Counted from the first letter of the stretch, positions 19,502-29,642 are shown. The stretch: DNA of 64,000 nt from Streptomyces caelestis (GCF_014205255.1 NZ_JACHNE010000001.1:1550001-1614000), one strand, 5' to 3'. Notes: generated by a model from the sequence alone, not told the origin. Made by a program: numbers and translations.

Positions 19502-20854
19502 TCAGGACCGCTTTCGACCGAGGTTCTTCCGGGTCCACTCGACCGCGTCCGCGTAGCGGGCCTCCGCGCCGTGCCGGGTCGGCTCGTAGTACTCGCGGTC
19601 CTTGAGGGCGTCCGGGGCGTACTGCTGGGCGGCGATGCCCTCGGGCAGGTCGTGCGGGTAGACGTAGCCCTGGCCGTGGCCGAGCTTGGTGGCGCCCTTG
19701 TAGTGGCTGTCGCGCAGGTGCGCGGGCACGGGCCCGGCCAGTCCCTTGCGTACGTCCTCCAGGGCGGCGCCGATCGCGGTGGTCGCGGCGTTGGACTTGG
19801 GGGCCAGGGCGAGGGCGATGGTGGCGTGGCTGAGGGTGAGGGCGGCCTCCGGAAAGCCGATCATGGCGACGGCCTGGGCGGCGGCGACCGCGATCGGCAG
19901 GGCGGTCGGGTCGGCGAGGCCGATGTCCTCGCTGGCGGAGATCATCAGGCGCCGGGCGATGAAGCGGGGGTCCTCGCCGGCCTCGATCATCCGGGCCAGG
20001 TAGTGCAGGGCGGCGTCGACGTCGGAGCCTCGGATGGACTTGATCAGGGCGCTGGCCACGTCGTAGTGCTGGTCGCCGTCGCGGTCGTACTTCACGGCGG
20101 CCCGGTCGACCGTCTCCTCCAGGGTGGTCAGGCCGATCTCCGTCTCCCCCTTGTCGAGGGCGGCTCCGGCTGCCGCCTCCAGGGCGGTCAGGGCGCGGCG
20201 GGCGTCGCCGCCGGCGATGCGCAGGAGGTGGCTCTCGGTCTCCCCGGGGAGGGTGACGGCGTCCTTGAGGCCGCGCTCGTCGGTCAGGGCCCGCTGGACG
20301 AGGTCCTTGATGTCGTCGTCCGTGAGCGGTTCGAGGGTGAGCAGCAGGGAGCGGGACAGCAGGGGGGAGATCACCGAGAAGTACGGGTTCTCCGTCGTCG
20401 CCGCGATCAGTGTCACCCAGCGGTTCTCGACGGCCGGGAGGAGGGAGTCCTGCTGGGCCTTGCTGAAGCGGTGGATCTCGTCGAGGAAGAGGACGGTCTC
20501 CTTGCCGTATCCGCCGGAGGCGCGGCGGGCGCCGTCGATGACCGAGCGGACCTCCTTGACGCCCGCGGTGATCGCCGACAGTTCGACGAAGCGGGCGTTG
20601 GTGGCCTTGGAGACGACGTACGCCAAGGTCGTCTTGCCGGTTCCTGGCGGGCCCCAGAGGATCACCGAGGAGGGACCGGCCGGGCCGGAGGCCTCGCCGA
20701 CCAGTCTGCGCAGGGGCGAGCCCGGCTTCAGCAGATGCTGCTGGCCCACGACCTCGTCGAGGGTGCGCGGGCGCATCCGCACCGCCAGGGGGCTGCTGGA
20801 CGGCTCCTTCTCCTGGCGTGCTTCGGCTGCGGCGGTGAACAGGTCGGGCTCCAC
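19502..20854 (-). CDS. rarA: Replication-associated recombination protein RarA (MgsA) AAA ATPase
   Basis: Clamp-loader-like ATPase acting at stalled forks. The 450-residue protein has [16 protein letters not shown] (near 26-41), Walker [15 protein letters not shown] (near 65-78), Walker [17 protein letters not shown], sensor 1 [10 protein letters not shown] and sensor 2 [13 protein letters not shown]. The C-terminal RarA tetramerisation part has [31 protein letters not shown] sequence and ends [14 protein letters not shown] start at 20854. Monocistronic as far as visible. Confidence 0.96.
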   Translation of the reverse strand: MEPDLFTAAAEARQEKEPSSSPLAVRMRPRTLDEVVGQQHLLKPGSPLRRLVGEASGPAGPSSVILWGPPGTGKTTLAYVVSKATNARFVELSAITAGVKEVRSVIDGARRASGGYGKETVLFLDEIHRFSKAQQDSLLPAVENRWVTLIAATTENPYFSVISPLLSRSLLLTLEPLTDDDIKDLVQRALTDERGLKDAVTLPGETESHLLRIAGGDARRALTALEAAAGAALDKGETEIGLTTLEETVDRAAVKYDRDGDQHYDVASALIKSIRGSDVDAALHYLARMIEAGEDPRFIARRLMISASEDIGLADPTALPIAVAAAQAVAMIGFPEAALTLSHATIALALAPKSNAATTAIGAALEDVRKGLAGPVPAHLRDSHYKGATKLGHGQGYVYPHDLPEGIAAQQYAPDALKDREYYEPTRHGAEARYADAVEWTRKNLGRKRS

Positions 20855-20910
20855 GTCAGAAACCCTAAATCACGGCACTGACAATGCCGCCGGGCCCTGG
20901 CGTTCCCGGC

Positions 20911-21567
20911 TCAGCTCATCCAGAAGTCCCACCAGCGGGTCAGGATCAGCATGCCGATGATGCCGATGTGCAGCACGGGCATGACCCAGGTGAACTCGTC
21001 GAAGAAGCCCTTGAGCCAGCCCGGGGCGGGCAGGAAGCCCTTGCGGACGTTGAACGACGTCACGTACCAGAACATCAGGATCGTCGCGACCCAGGCCAGG
21101 CAGCACCACAGGCACAGCGCGTTGATCCGGTACAGGGACTGGAACATCAGCCAGGCGCAGAAGACGACGCCGAACAGGCAGCCGGCGTTGAAGGTGAGCC
21201 AGTACCAGCGCGGGAAGCGGGCGCGGGCGAGCAGGCTCACGCCGACGCCGATGACGATGCCGTAGCAGACGAGGCCGAGCATCGGGTTCGGGAAACCGAA
21301 GACGGCGGCCTGCTTGCTCTCCATGACGCTGCCGCAGGAGACGACGGGGTTGAAGCTGCACCCGGGCGTGAACGTCTTGCCCTCGGCCTTGGCTTCGAGG
21401 ATCTTGAACTTGTCGATCGTGATGACCCACGCGGCGAGCAGTCCGGCCGCGCCGGTGATCACCAGCAGCAGGGCGAGGGCCCGGCTGCCGCCTTCGGCGC
21501 GGGGCGCGATTGCGGCGCGCGCCGGCTCGGGCTCCGTGGAGACGTCCTTGACTGTCGTCTTGCTCAT
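20911..21567 (-). CDS. Vitamin K epoxide reductase (VKOR)-family thiol oxidoreductase
   Basis: Integral membrane protein that, in actinomycetes, reoxidises DsbA-like partners using quinone and so supports disulfide formation outside the membrane. The 218-residue protein has about five membrane helices. The active-site CLWC is C152-C155, and the loop cysteines C70 and C78 (TPGCSFNPVVSCGSV) are both present, so the full shuttle is intact. No thioredoxin-like partner is adjacent. The reading frame is open far upstream, but the sequence begins to resemble VKOR only from MSKTTVKD (ATG 21567). Divergent from the ABC cassette. Confidence 0.9.
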   Translation of the reverse strand: MSKTTVKDVSTEPEPARAAIAPRAEGGSRALALLLVITGAAGLLAAWVITIDKFKILEAKAEGKTFTPGCSFNPVVSCGSVMESKQAAVFGFPNPMLGLVCYGIVIGVGVSLLARARFPRWYWLTFNAGCLFGVVFCAWLMFQSLYRINALCLWCCLAWVATILMFWYVTSFNVRKGFLPAPGWLKGFFDEFTWVMPVLHIGIIGMLILTRWWDFWMS

Positions 21568-21708
21568 CACGCCGATTCCGTCACCTGAGACCTGGACAAC
21601 TTCGGGCAGGGCCATTGTGCCGCACAGGACGTCTGTCCACCGTTCAGTGGACATAAGGATGTCCGCCCGGTCGTCCCTGAGGGTGCCGTTCCGGCCGACG
21701 CTCGTCGT

Positions 21709-22581
21709 ATGACAGCACACGAGTACGACCTCGCCGTTCACGTCCGGGGGTTGCGCAAGCGGTACGGGGACGTGACCGCCGTCGACGGCATCGATCTGGG
21801 CATCCGCCAGGGCGAGGTGTTCGGCCTGCTCGGACCCAACGGCGCGGGCAAGAGCACCACGGTGGAGATCCTCCAGGGCAACCGGGACCGGGACGCGGGC
21901 GAGGTGTCGGTGCTCGGGGCGGACCCGGCGACCGGCACGCGCGCGTGGCGTTCGCGCGTCGGAATCGTCTGGCAGGACGAATCGGCACCCGCGGAGTTGA
22001 CGGTCCGCGAGACGGTGCGGCACTTCGCCGGCTACTACCCACGGCCGCGGGACCCGGACGAGGTCATCGGCCTGGTCGGTCTGGAGGCGAAGGCGGACAG
22101 CCGGATCAAGGCGCTGTCGGGTGGCCAGCGCCGGCGTCTGGACGTGGCGCTCGGCGTGATCGGCGGTCCGGACCTGCTGCTGCTGGACGAGCCGACGACA
22201 GGGTTCGATCCGGCGGCCCGGCGGCGGTTCTGGTCGCTGATCCGCGCCCTGGCCGACGACGGCACGACCATCCTGCTGACCACGCACTACCTGGAGGAGG
22301 CGGAGGCCCTCGCGCACCGGCTGGCCGTCGTCGCGAAGGGCCGGATCGTCGCCGAGGGCGAGCCCGGGGCGTTGCGGGAGCGGTTCGGCACCGAGGTCCT
22401 CGTCGAGTGGACGGAACGGGACGGCACCCCGCGCCGCGAGCGCACGGGGACACCGACCAGGACGATCGCCGGGCTCATGCACCGCTTCGACGGTGAGATC
22501 CCGGGGCTGGCGGTGAGCCGGCCCACGCTGGAGGACGTCTACCTCCGGCTGACCGGACAGCGGCAGGAGGACGCGCGATGA
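21709..22581 (+). CDS. ABC-2-type transporter ATP-binding protein
   Basis: The 290-residue ATPase has Walker A GLLGPNGAGKSTTVEIL (near 39-55), Q-loop VWQDES, signature LSGGQRRRLDVAL (near 136) and Walker B LLLLDEPTTGFD with the H-loop TTHYLEE. The C-terminus (LEDVYLRLTGQ) is that of multidrug/daunorubicin-type exporters (DrrA-like). It is the first gene of a four-gene plus-strand cassette with 4-nt overlaps throughout. The substrate is unknown; linkage to a DesK/NarL-type pair suggests export induced by membrane or antibiotic stress. Confidence 0.93.
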   Translation: MTAHEYDLAVHVRGLRKRYGDVTAVDGIDLGIRQGEVFGLLGPNGAGKSTTVEILQGNRDRDAGEVSVLGADPATGTRAWRSRVGIVWQDESAPAELTVRETVRHFAGYYPRPRDPDEVIGLVGLEAKADSRIKALSGGQRRRLDVALGVIGGPDLLLLDEPTTGFDPAARRRFWSLIRALADDGTTILLTTHYLEEAEALAHRLAVVAKGRIVAEGEPGALRERFGTEVLVEWTERDGTPRRERTGTPTRTIAGLMHRFDGEIPGLAVSRPTLEDVYLRLTGQRQEDAR

Positions 22582-23423
22582 CCACGACCGCCGTACGGGA
22601 CCGCGGTGCGGTCGGCGCCGAGGGGCTGCCCGGCGCCTGGGGGCTGGGGCTGCGGCGGGGTGCCCTGGAGATCAGGCAGTTCTTCCGGCAGCGCGACCAG
22701 GTGGTGTTCACGTTCGCCTTCCCGGTCGTCTTCCTGTTCCTGTTCGCGTCGATCTTCCGGGACGACGTGGCGGGCGCGGGCATCACCGCCTCGCAGCTCT
22801 ACGTCCCGGCGATGATGGCCGCCGGCATCATGTCGACGAGTTTCCAGGCGCTCGGCATCTCGATCGCCGTGGAGCGGGAGGAGAAGGTGCTGCGCCGGCT
22901 GCGGGGCACGCCGATGCCGCCGACGGCGTACTTCCTCGGTAAGATCTGGCTGGTTCTTTTCACCGGTCTGCTGGAGACGGTGATCCTGCTCCTCGTCGGC
23001 ACGACCGTGTACGACGTGGACCTGCCGTCCGACGCGGACCGCTGGTTCCACCTGGCGTGGATCTTCGTCCTCGGGATCACGGCGTGCGCCCTGCTCGGCA
23101 TCGCCATCAGCTCGGTGCCGAGGTCCGCGAACAGCGCGAGTTCCGTGGTCGTGCTGCCCTTCCTGGTCCTGCAGTTCATCTCCGGGGTGTACATCGCCAT
23201 CGGCACCATCCCGGACTGGATGCTGACCATCGGTGCGCTGTTCCCGCTGAAGTGGATGTGCCAGGGGCTGCGCGGGGTGTTCCTGCCGGAGTCGGCGCAG
23301 GTGCTGGAGCAGGCGGGGAGCTGGGAACTCGGGCGCGTGGCCCTGGTGCTCGCCGCGTGGTGCGTCGGAGGATTGGTGCTGTGTCTGCTGACGTTCCGCT
23401 GGAAGGACCGGCGCACCGGATGA
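22578..23423 (+). CDS. ABC-2-type transporter permease
   Basis: The 281-residue membrane protein has six predicted helices. It begins with an RQFFRQRDQVVFTFAFPVVF segment typical of ABC-2 permeases and includes VEREEKVLRRLRGTPMPPTAYFLGKI, the conserved cytoplasmic loop that meets the ATPase, and PLKWMCQGLRGVFLPE near the end. The ATG at 22578 overlaps the ATPase stop, and its stop overlaps the kinase start. Probably works as a DrrAB-like exporter with the preceding gene. Confidence 0.92.
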   Translation: MTTTAVRDRGAVGAEGLPGAWGLGLRRGALEIRQFFRQRDQVVFTFAFPVVFLFLFASIFRDDVAGAGITASQLYVPAMMAAGIMSTSFQALGISIAVEREEKVLRRLRGTPMPPTAYFLGKIWLVLFTGLLETVILLLVGTTVYDVDLPSDADRWFHLAWIFVLGITACALLGIAISSVPRSANSASSVVVLPFLVLQFISGVYIAIGTIPDWMLTIGALFPLKWMCQGLRGVFLPESAQVLEQAGSWELGRVALVLAAWCVGGLVLCLLTFRWKDRRTG

Positions 23424-24607
23424 GCGATGCCGCGAGCGCCTACCACTGGGAGCGCTCGTTCCGGCTCTGGGACACGTACTTCGCGCTCATCTGGGTGGCC
23501 ACCTTGGTGTTCGTGCTCGGCGCGGGGCGCCCCGGATGGCCGGCCCGTGTCGTCGCGGCGGCGCTGCTCGCCCTGCTGATCCCGCTGTTCGCAGGGGTGG
23601 GGCGGCCGCTCCTGCGGCAGGACCCGTCCGACGAGCGACGGGCGCTCGTCTATCTCACGGCGGCGCTGGCGCTGTTCCTTCCGTCGGCGGTCCTCGTCGG
23701 GGAGACGCGGCTGATGACGTTCGCACTCGTCCCGCAGTGCTTCATGACGCTGCGGATGCGCTGGGCGCTGGTGGCGGTGGCCGTCATCAACTTCGCCCCG
23801 GTGATCGGCTGGGCGCTGCTGTGGTGGCCGAGCGACCAGGACGTCTTCTTCAACGTGCTGTTCGCCGTGGTCACCTTCGTCTTCTCGGCGGCGGTCGGCG
23901 GCTGGGTCATCCGGATCATCGAGCAGAGCCAGGAACGGGCGGCGCTGATCACCGAGCTGGACGCCAGCCGCCACGAGGTCGCGCGGCTGTCGACGGCGCA
24001 CGGGGCGCTGGCCGAGCGGGAGCGGCTGGCCCGGGAGATCCACGACACGCTCGCGCAGGGGTTCACGAGTCTGGTGATGCTGATCCAGGCGGTCGAGGCG
24101 GAGCTGGACCACGACCTGCCCGAGGCGCGGCGTCATCTGCGGCTGATGGACGAGACGGCCCGGCAGAACCTGGCCGAGGCCCGGGCCCTGGTCGCCGGGG
24201 GCGCGCCCGCCGACCTGGACGGCGCTTCACTTCCGGACGCGCTGGGCCGGCTCGTCGCGCGCCATGACGCGGCCCTGGAGGTGACCGGCCCGGTCCGTAT
24301 GCTGCCCGCCGGCCCCGAGGTGGTCGCCCTGCGGGCCTGCCAAGAAGCTCTGGCCAACACCCGGAAGCACGCGGGGAGTTCCGTGGCGGTCGGGGTGTCG
24401 CTGGCGTACGCCGACGACATGCTGACCGTGTCCGTACGGGACGACGGGCCCGGCTTCGACCCGGGTTCCGTGCGCGGTGGGTACGGTCTGGCGGGGCTGC
24501 GGGCCCGGGCCGTCGAAGTGGGCGGAACGGCCGAGGTGCGCAGCGCCCCGGGCGACGGCACGGTCGTGACCGTCCGGCTGCCGGTCGCGAGGAGGGAGAC
24601 GCCGTGA
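23420..24607 (+). CDS. DesK/NarX-type sensor histidine kinase
   Basis: The 395-residue protein has five to six N-terminal membrane helices (about 15-165), a short coiled coil, a HisKA_3 dimerisation domain with the H-box REIHDTLAQGFTSLVMLIQ (phospho-His near residue 207), and a HATPase domain with the N-box ACQEALANTRKHA and G-box DDGPGFDPGSVRGGYGLAGL. There is no large extracytoplasmic domain, so the signal is probably sensed within or at the membrane. Overlaps of 4 nt on both sides link it to the exporter and the regulator. Confidence 0.92.
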   Translation: MSDAASAYHWERSFRLWDTYFALIWVATLVFVLGAGRPGWPARVVAAALLALLIPLFAGVGRPLLRQDPSDERRALVYLTAALALFLPSAVLVGETRLMTFALVPQCFMTLRMRWALVAVAVINFAPVIGWALLWWPSDQDVFFNVLFAVVTFVFSAAVGGWVIRIIEQSQERAALITELDASRHEVARLSTAHGALAERERLAREIHDTLAQGFTSLVMLIQAVEAELDHDLPEARRHLRLMDETARQNLAEARALVAGGAPADLDGASLPDALGRLVARHDAALEVTGPVRMLPAGPEVVALRACQEALANTRKHAGSSVAVGVSLAYADDMLTVSVRDDGPGFDPGSVRGGYGLAGLRARAVEVGGTAEVRSAPGDGTVVTVRLPVARRETP

Positions 24608-25230
24608 TCCGGATCGTCCTGGCCGACGACCATCCCGTCGTACGGGAAGGGCTGCGGGCGATGCTCAGTGCGGAGTCCGATCTGGAGGTCGTCGCCGACG
24701 CGTCCAGCGGGCCGCAGGCGGAGGCGCTGGCGGCTCAGTTGCGGCCCGACATCGTGCTGATGGATCTGCGGATGCCGGGCGGCGGGGGCGTGGACTCCAT
24801 CGTGCGGATGACGCGGGCGGGGCTGCCGTGCCGGGTGGTGGTGCTGACGACGTACGAGACGGACCGGGACATCCTGCGGGCGGTGGAGGCCGGGGCGGCG
24901 GGCTATCTGCTGAAGGACCTGCCGCGTGCGGAACTCGCGGAGGCCGTGCGGGCGGCGGCGCGCGGCGAGACGGTCCTGGCCCCGTCCGTCGCGGCCCGGC
25001 TGGTGGACCAGCTGCGCACGAATCCGGAGCGGCCACGGCTGTCGAAACGCGAGACGGCGGTGTTGCGGCTGGTCGCCGAGGGCTGCACGAATGCCGAGAT
25101 CGGGCGTCGTTTGTTCATCGGGGAGTCGACGGTGAAGACGTATCTGCTGCGGATCTTCACCAAGTTGGAGGTGGACGACCGGACGGCGGCCGTGACGAGC
25201 GCGCTGCGGTACGGGCTGCTGGAGGAGTGA
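24604..25230 (+). CDS. NarL/FixJ-family response regulator
   Basis: The 208-residue protein has a receiver domain with acidic pocket D8/D9, phospho-acceptor D54 (IVLMDLRMPGG), conserved Thr in VVLTTYETD and Lys in YLLKDLPRAEL. A LuxR-type helix-turn-helix follows (LSKRETAVLRLVAEGCTNAE then IGRRLFIGESTVKTYLLRIF). The GTG start at 24604 overlaps the kinase stop (GTGA). It probably controls the exporter genes upstream in the same operon. An 8-bp-arm hairpin follows 5 nt after the stop. Confidence 0.93.
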   Translation: MIRIVLADDHPVVREGLRAMLSAESDLEVVADASSGPQAEALAAQLRPDIVLMDLRMPGGGGVDSIVRMTRAGLPCRVVVLTTYETDRDILRAVEAGAAGYLLKDLPRAELAEAVRAAARGETVLAPSVAARLVDQLRTNPERPRLSKRETAVLRLVAEGCTNAEIGRRLFIGESTVKTYLLRIFTKLEVDDRTAAVTSALRYGLLEE

Positions 25231-25234
25231 CGAA

Positions 25235-25256
25235 GGCGCCGGGAGTCTCCGGCGCC
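25235..25256. terminator. Bidirectional terminator between the response regulator and hisS
   Basis: GGCGCCGG (25235-25242) and CCGGCGCC (25249-25256) form perfect 8-bp arms around a 6-nt loop. It lies between the convergent stops at 25230 and 25269, so it can serve both transcripts. Confidence 0.7.
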
Positions 25257-25268
25257 CTCGAAGCCACG

Positions 25269-26531
25269 TCAGCCCAGTCGCGCTTCCAGCTCCGCCACGA
25301 TCTCGTTCACGCCCACCGCCGTCTGCTCGCCCGACTCCATGTCCTTGAGCTGGACGACGCCCTCGGCGAGGTCGCGTTCGCCGGCGACGATCGTGTAGCG
25401 GGCGCCGCTGCGGTTGGCGTTCTTCATCGCGCCCTTGAGCCCCTTGCCGCCGTAGGAGAAGTCGGCCGCGATGCCGTTCTTGCGCATCTCCGTGACCTTG
25501 GCGAACAGGACCCGGCGGGCCTCCTCGCCGAGCGGGACGGCGAACACGCTGGTGGTGGCGGGGAGTTCGAGCTCGACGCCCTCGGCCTCCAGCGCGAGGA
25601 CCGTGCGGTCGACGCCGAGGGCCCAGCCGACGGACGGCAGCGCGGGGCCGCCGATCATCTCGGACAGGCCGTCGTAGCGTCCGCCGCCGCCGACGGCGGA
25701 CTGGGAGCCCAGGCCGTCGTGGACGAACTCGAACGTCGTGCGGGTGTAGTAGTCCAGGCCGCGCACCAGCTTCGGGTCGTCCTCGAAGGCGACACCCGCC
25801 GCCGTGATCAGCTCGCGCACCTCCTCGTGGTACGCCTTGCAGGCGTCGCAGAGGTAGTCGCGCAGCAGCGGGGCGTCCCCCAGCTGCTTCTGGACCGACT
25901 CACGCTTGTCGTCCAGGACGCGCAGCGGGTTGATGCCCGCCCGGCGCAGGGTGTCCTCGTCCAGGTCCAGGCCGCGCAGGAAGTCCTGGAGCGCCGTCCG
26001 GTACACCGGGCGGCACTCCTTGTCGCCCAGGCTGTTGAGCAGGATCCGGAAGTCGCTGAGGCCCAGCGAGCGGTACGCCTGGTCGGCCAGGATGATCAGC
26101 TCGGCGTCCAGCGCCGGGTCCTCGGCACCGATCGCCTCGGCGCCGACCTGGGAGAAGTGACGGTAGCGGCCCTTCTGGGGGCGCTCGTAGCGGTAGTACG
26201 AGCCGGAGTACCAGAGCTTGACCGGGAGGTTGCCGGCCTTGTGCAGGTTGGCCTCCAGCGCGGCGCGCAGGACGGAGGCCGTGCCCTCGGGGCGCAGGGC
26301 GAGCCTGTCGCCGCCCTTCGTTTCGAAGGCGTACATCTCCTTCGTCACGATGTCCGTGGACTCGCCGACGCCGCGTGCGAAGAGTTCGATGTTCTCGAAG
26401 CCCGGCGTCTCGATGTAGCCGTAGCCGGAGTTGCGCAGCGGCGCGGCGATCGCCTCGCGGACCGCGAGGTACTTCGCGGAGTCCGGCGGGATCAGGTCGT
26501 ACGTGCCCTTGGGGGCCTTGAAGGTGCTCAC
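25269..26531 (-). CDS. hisS: Histidyl-tRNA synthetase
   Basis: Class II enzyme charging tRNA-His. The 420-residue protein starts at GTG 26531 ((M)[20 protein letters not shown]) and has motif 2 ([20 protein letters not shown] then HFSQVGAE), the histidine motifs [15 protein letters not shown] and GGGGRYDGL, and motif 3 [13 protein letters not shown]. The anticodon-binding domain follows. The open frame continues upstream into the hydrolase gene but lacks HisS character there. The upstream hydrolase gene is 11 nt away, so the two are co-transcribed. Confidence 0.96.
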   Translation of the reverse strand: MSTFKAPKGTYDLIPPDSAKYLAVREAIAAPLRNSGYGYIETPGFENIELFARGVGESTDIVTKEMYAFETKGGDRLALRPEGTASVLRAALEANLHKAGNLPVKLWYSGSYYRYERPQKGRYRHFSQVGAEAIGAEDPALDAELIILADQAYRSLGLSDFRILLNSLGDKECRPVYRTALQDFLRGLDLDEDTLRRAGINPLRVLDDKRESVQKQLGDAPLLRDYLCDACKAYHEEVRELITAAGVAFEDDPKLVRGLDYYTRTTFEFVHDGLGSQSAVGGGGRYDGLSEMIGGPALPSVGWALGVDRTVLALEAEGVELELPATTSVFAVPLGEEARRVLFAKVTEMRKNGIAADFSYGGKGLKGAMKNANRSGARYTIVAGERDLAEGVVQLKDMESGEQTAVGVNEIVAELEARLG

Positions 26532-26542
26532 GGAAGGTCTCG

Positions 26543-27250
26543 TCACATTCCTCGTCGGGGAGCCGGGGATGCTCCCTGGCCGGCCGCCACCTGCCGCAGA
26601 TACGGGTTGGTGGCGCGCTCCTGGCCGATGGTGGTCTGGGGGCCGTGGCCGGACAGCACCACGGTCGAGTCGTCGAGCGGCAGGCACACGCGGGCCAGCG
26701 AGTCGAGCATCTCGGCCATGTCACCGCCGGGCAGGTCGGTGCGTCCGATGGAGCCGGCGAACAGCAGGTCGCCCGAGAACAGGATCGGCGGGATGTCCGC
26801 CGCCTCGGGCATGCCGAAGGTCACCGACCCCTTGGTATGGCCGGGCGCGTGCGCGACGGACAGCTCCAGGCCGGCCAGCTGCAGCTTCGCACCGTCGGTC
26901 AGCTCCTTGACGTCGTCGGGCTCCCCCACGGTCAGCTCGCCCATGAGCGGCATCCCGATGGAGCGGCCGAGCGCCTTCTCCGGGTCGCTCATCATGTACC
27001 GGTCGTCGGGGTGGATCCAGGCCGGCACGTCGTGCGCGCCGCACACCGGGACGACCGAGGCGACATGGTCGATGTGGCCGTGCGTGAGGACGACCGCGAC
27101 GGGCTTGAGGCGATGCTTCCTGATCGCTTCCTCGACGCCGTCGGCGGCCTGATGGCCGGGGTCGATGATCACGCACTCCTCACCGGCGGCGGGGGCGACG
27201 AGGTAGCAGTTCGTCCCCCAGGCCCCGGCGGGGAACCCGGCAATGAGCAC
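26543..27250 (-). CDS. MBL-fold metallo-hydrolase (glyoxalase II-like)
   Basis: The 235-residue protein has the metallo-beta-lactamase motif [12 protein letters not shown] (HxHxDH), a third His in APGHTKGS, the bridging Asp in [15 protein letters not shown], and the final His in [13 protein letters not shown], so all ligands for two metals are present. It resembles YcbL/GloB-type hydroxyacylglutathione hydrolases; in an actinomycete the thiol would more likely be mycothiol or another thioester, which is inference. GTG start at 27250. Precedes hisS by 11 nt, a conserved neighbour in actinobacteria. Confidence 0.9.
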   Translation of the reverse strand: MLIAGFPAGAWGTNCYLVAPAAGEECVIIDPGHQAADGVEEAIRKHRLKPVAVVLTHGHIDHVASVVPVCGAHDVPAWIHPDDRYMMSDPEKALGRSIGMPLMGELTVGEPDDVKELTDGAKLQLAGLELSVAHAPGHTKGSVTFGMPEAADIPPILFSGDLLFAGSIGRTDLPGGDMAEMLDSLARVCLPLDDSTVVLSGHGPQTTIGQERATNPYLRQVAAGQGASPAPRRGM

Positions 27251-27417
27251 GATCGTCCTTCGTTGTGTCGATACGGGCGGCTGCGGCTGCTGTCAGAGCC
27301 TACCGGCGCTGCCGATTCCTCAGCGAACCCATATACGGTACGGGGCACACGCGGGCGGTCGGCGCACAGGACCCACGCGTACCGGTCGACGTATCAGACG
27401 CATGAGGAGAGAACCCG

Positions 27418-28263
27418 GTGGTCAGCCAGGAACAGCGGCGGCGTCAGCTCGCCCGTGAGAAGTACTTGCGGCAGCAGCAGCGACGCACTGACGCTCGGCG
27501 CAAGGCCCGTATCCGCAACTCCGTGATCGCCTCGGTCCTCGGCGTGGTCGTGGTGCTCTCCGTGACGGTCTTCCTGACCAAGCCGTTCGAGGACGACGGC
27601 AAGACGGAGAAGGCGAACGCGGAAGCCACCCCGAGCGCCTCGCCCAGCAAGGCGCCGGACCCGTGTGAGAAGCCCGCCGCGGGCAAGGTCAAGTCGGAGA
27701 CCTGGAAGAAGGAGCCGGCGATGACGATCGACGAGTCGGCGAAGTACACGATGAAGCTGGACACGACCTGCGGCGGGATAGACATCGCGCTGAAGGCGTC
27801 GGCGGCGCCGCACACCGTCAACTCGTTCAACTTCCTCGCCGGCAAGGGCTACTTCGACCACAGCAAGTGCCACCGGCTCACCAACCAGGGCATCTACGTC
27901 CTCCAGTGCGGCGACCCGCAGGGCACCGGCATGGGCGGCCCCGGCTACACGATTCCGGATGAGAATCTCAAGGACAAGAGCCTCAAGGGCGGGGTGTACC
28001 CGGCCGGCACGGTCGCGATGGCGAACCAGTACAACGCCCAGACGAAGCAGGGCCGCAACAGCGGCGGCAGCCAGTTCTTCCTCGTCTACCAGGACAGTCA
28101 GCTGCCGCCCGACTACACACCGTTCGGCGCGGTGTCCGAGGCGGGCATGAAGGTCCTCAAGAAAATCGCCGACGCCGGAGCCGAGGCTCCCGACCCTCAG
28201 ACGGGCAACACGGCGCCCAACGCGACGGTCGTGATCAACAAGGCCACGGTCACCAAATCCTGA
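27418..28263 (+). CDS. Membrane-anchored cyclophilin-type peptidyl-prolyl isomerase
   Basis: The 281-residue protein has a basic cytoplasmic N-terminus (EQRRRQLAREKYLRQQQRRT), one membrane helix near residues 38-58 (SVIASVLGVVVVLSVTVF), an Ala/Ser/Pro linker, and an extracytoplasmic cyclophilin domain from about 105. Seen there are TCGGIDIALKASAAPHTVNS, FDHSKCHRLT, LQCGDPQGTGMGGPGYTIPD and NSGGSQFFLVYQDSQLPPDY. GTG start at 27418 follows GAGGAG. It probably helps fold exported proteins. Divergent from the hydrolase gene. Confidence 0.92.
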   Translation: MVSQEQRRRQLAREKYLRQQQRRTDARRKARIRNSVIASVLGVVVVLSVTVFLTKPFEDDGKTEKANAEATPSASPSKAPDPCEKPAAGKVKSETWKKEPAMTIDESAKYTMKLDTTCGGIDIALKASAAPHTVNSFNFLAGKGYFDHSKCHRLTNQGIYVLQCGDPQGTGMGGPGYTIPDENLKDKSLKGGVYPAGTVAMANQYNAQTKQGRNSGGSQFFLVYQDSQLPPDYTPFGAVSEAGMKVLKKIADAGAEAPDPQTGNTAPNATVVINKATVTKS

Positions 28264-28398
28264 CCCTCAACTGCGTAATTTCGGTCGCGCGGGATGCGGA
28301 CAGGCCCCCCGCCGGTCGCCTATGTTGGCCGTGACGAAACTGTGGACGATGCCCGGGGGTGCTGCGGCCCCTCGCTGGCATCATGTGGAGGAGGCGCT

Positions 28399-29628
28399 GT
28401 GAGCAGCGACCCGTGGGGCCGCGTCGACGAGACGGGGACCGTGTACGTGCGTACGGCCGACGGCGAGCAGGTCGTCGGTTCCTGGCAGGCAGGCTCCCCC
28501 AATGAGGCGCTGGCCTATTTCGAGCGCAAGTACGAGGGCCTGGTTGTCGAGATCGGCCTCCTCGAGAAGCGAGTGAAGACCACCGACCTGTCGGCGAAGG
28601 ACGCCCAGGCCGCCATCGACCACATCCGGGAGCAGGTCGACGCACACCACGCGGTGGGCGACCTGGACGCCCTGCGGGTCCGGCTGGACAAGCTCACCGA
28701 GTTGGTGGAGGCGCGCCGCGAGGAGCGCAAGGCGCAGCGGGCCAAGCAGTCCGACGAGGCACGCAAGGCCAAGGAGGCGCTGGTCGCCGAGGCGGAGGAG
28801 CTGTCACAGTCCGACCAGTGGCGGGCGGCCGGTGAGCGGCTGCGGGCCCTGGTGGACGCCTGGAAGGGTCTGCCGCGTCTGGACCGCAAGTCCGACGACG
28901 AGCTGTGGCACCGGTTCTCCCACGCGCGGTCGGCGTTCTCCAAGCGGCGCAAGCAGCACTTCGCGCAGCTGGACGCCCAGCGCGAGGAGGCCCGCAAGAC
29001 CAAGGAGCGGCTGGTCGCCGAGGCCGAGGCGCTGTCGGACTCGACGGACTGGGGTGCGACGGCCGCGCGCTATCGCGAGCTGATGGCCGAGTGGAAGGCC
29101 GCCGGCCGTGCCCAGCGCGAGCACGAGGACGATCTGTGGAACCGCTTCCGCGGCGCCCAGGACGTCTTCTTCGCCGCGCGCAGCTCGGTGTTCGCCGAGC
29201 GGGACGCCGAACAGGCGGAGAACCTGAAGCTCAAGGAGGAGCTGGCCGAGGAGGCCGAGAAGCTCCTGCCGATCAGGGACCTGAAGGCGTCCCGGGCCGC
29301 GTTCCGTTCGATCAACGAGCGCTGGGAGGCCATCGGTCATGTGCCGCGCGACGCCCGGCCCAAGGTCGAGGGCCGTATGCACGCCGTCGAGCGGGCCATC
29401 CAGGAGGCGGAGGAGGCCGACTGGCGCCGGACGAACCCGGAGGCACGCGCGCGTGCCGAGGGTCTGACCGGTCAGCTCCAGGCCGCCGTGGACAAGCTGA
29501 GGGGGCAGATCGAGCAGGCCCGGGCGCAGGGCAACAACGCCAAGGCCGACAAGCTCGAGCGTGAGCTCGAGGGCCGCCAGGCGCTGCTGGACCAGGCGCT
29601 GAAGGGTCTGCAGGAGTTCGGAGGCTGA
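28399..29628 (+). CDS. DUF349 repeat coiled-coil protein
   Basis: The 409-residue, strongly charged protein consists largely of helix: an N-terminal ~60-residue part (WGRVDETGTVYVRTADGEQV), then repeated DUF349 units with the W...G......D..LW.RF pattern (QWRAAGERLRALVDAWKGLP ... DDELWHRFSHAR; DWGATAARYRELMAEWKAAG ... EDDLWNRFRGAQ; a third unit near 310). Function unknown; family members are linked to envelope or stress phenotypes. GTG 28399 is chosen because GGAGGAGG lies just upstream; the frame is open further back without support. A strong terminator follows. Confidence 0.88.
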   Translation: MSSDPWGRVDETGTVYVRTADGEQVVGSWQAGSPNEALAYFERKYEGLVVEIGLLEKRVKTTDLSAKDAQAAIDHIREQVDAHHAVGDLDALRVRLDKLTELVEARREERKAQRAKQSDEARKAKEALVAEAEELSQSDQWRAAGERLRALVDAWKGLPRLDRKSDDELWHRFSHARSAFSKRRKQHFAQLDAQREEARKTKERLVAEAEALSDSTDWGATAARYRELMAEWKAAGRAQREHEDDLWNRFRGAQDVFFAARSSVFAERDAEQAENLKLKEELAEEAEKLLPIRDLKASRAAFRSINERWEAIGHVPRDARPKVEGRMHAVERAIQEAEEADWRRTNPEARARAEGLTGQLQAAVDKLRGQIEQARAQGNNAKADKLERELEGRQALLDQALKGLQEFGG

Positions 29629-29642
29629 TCAGCCGGCTGAAA

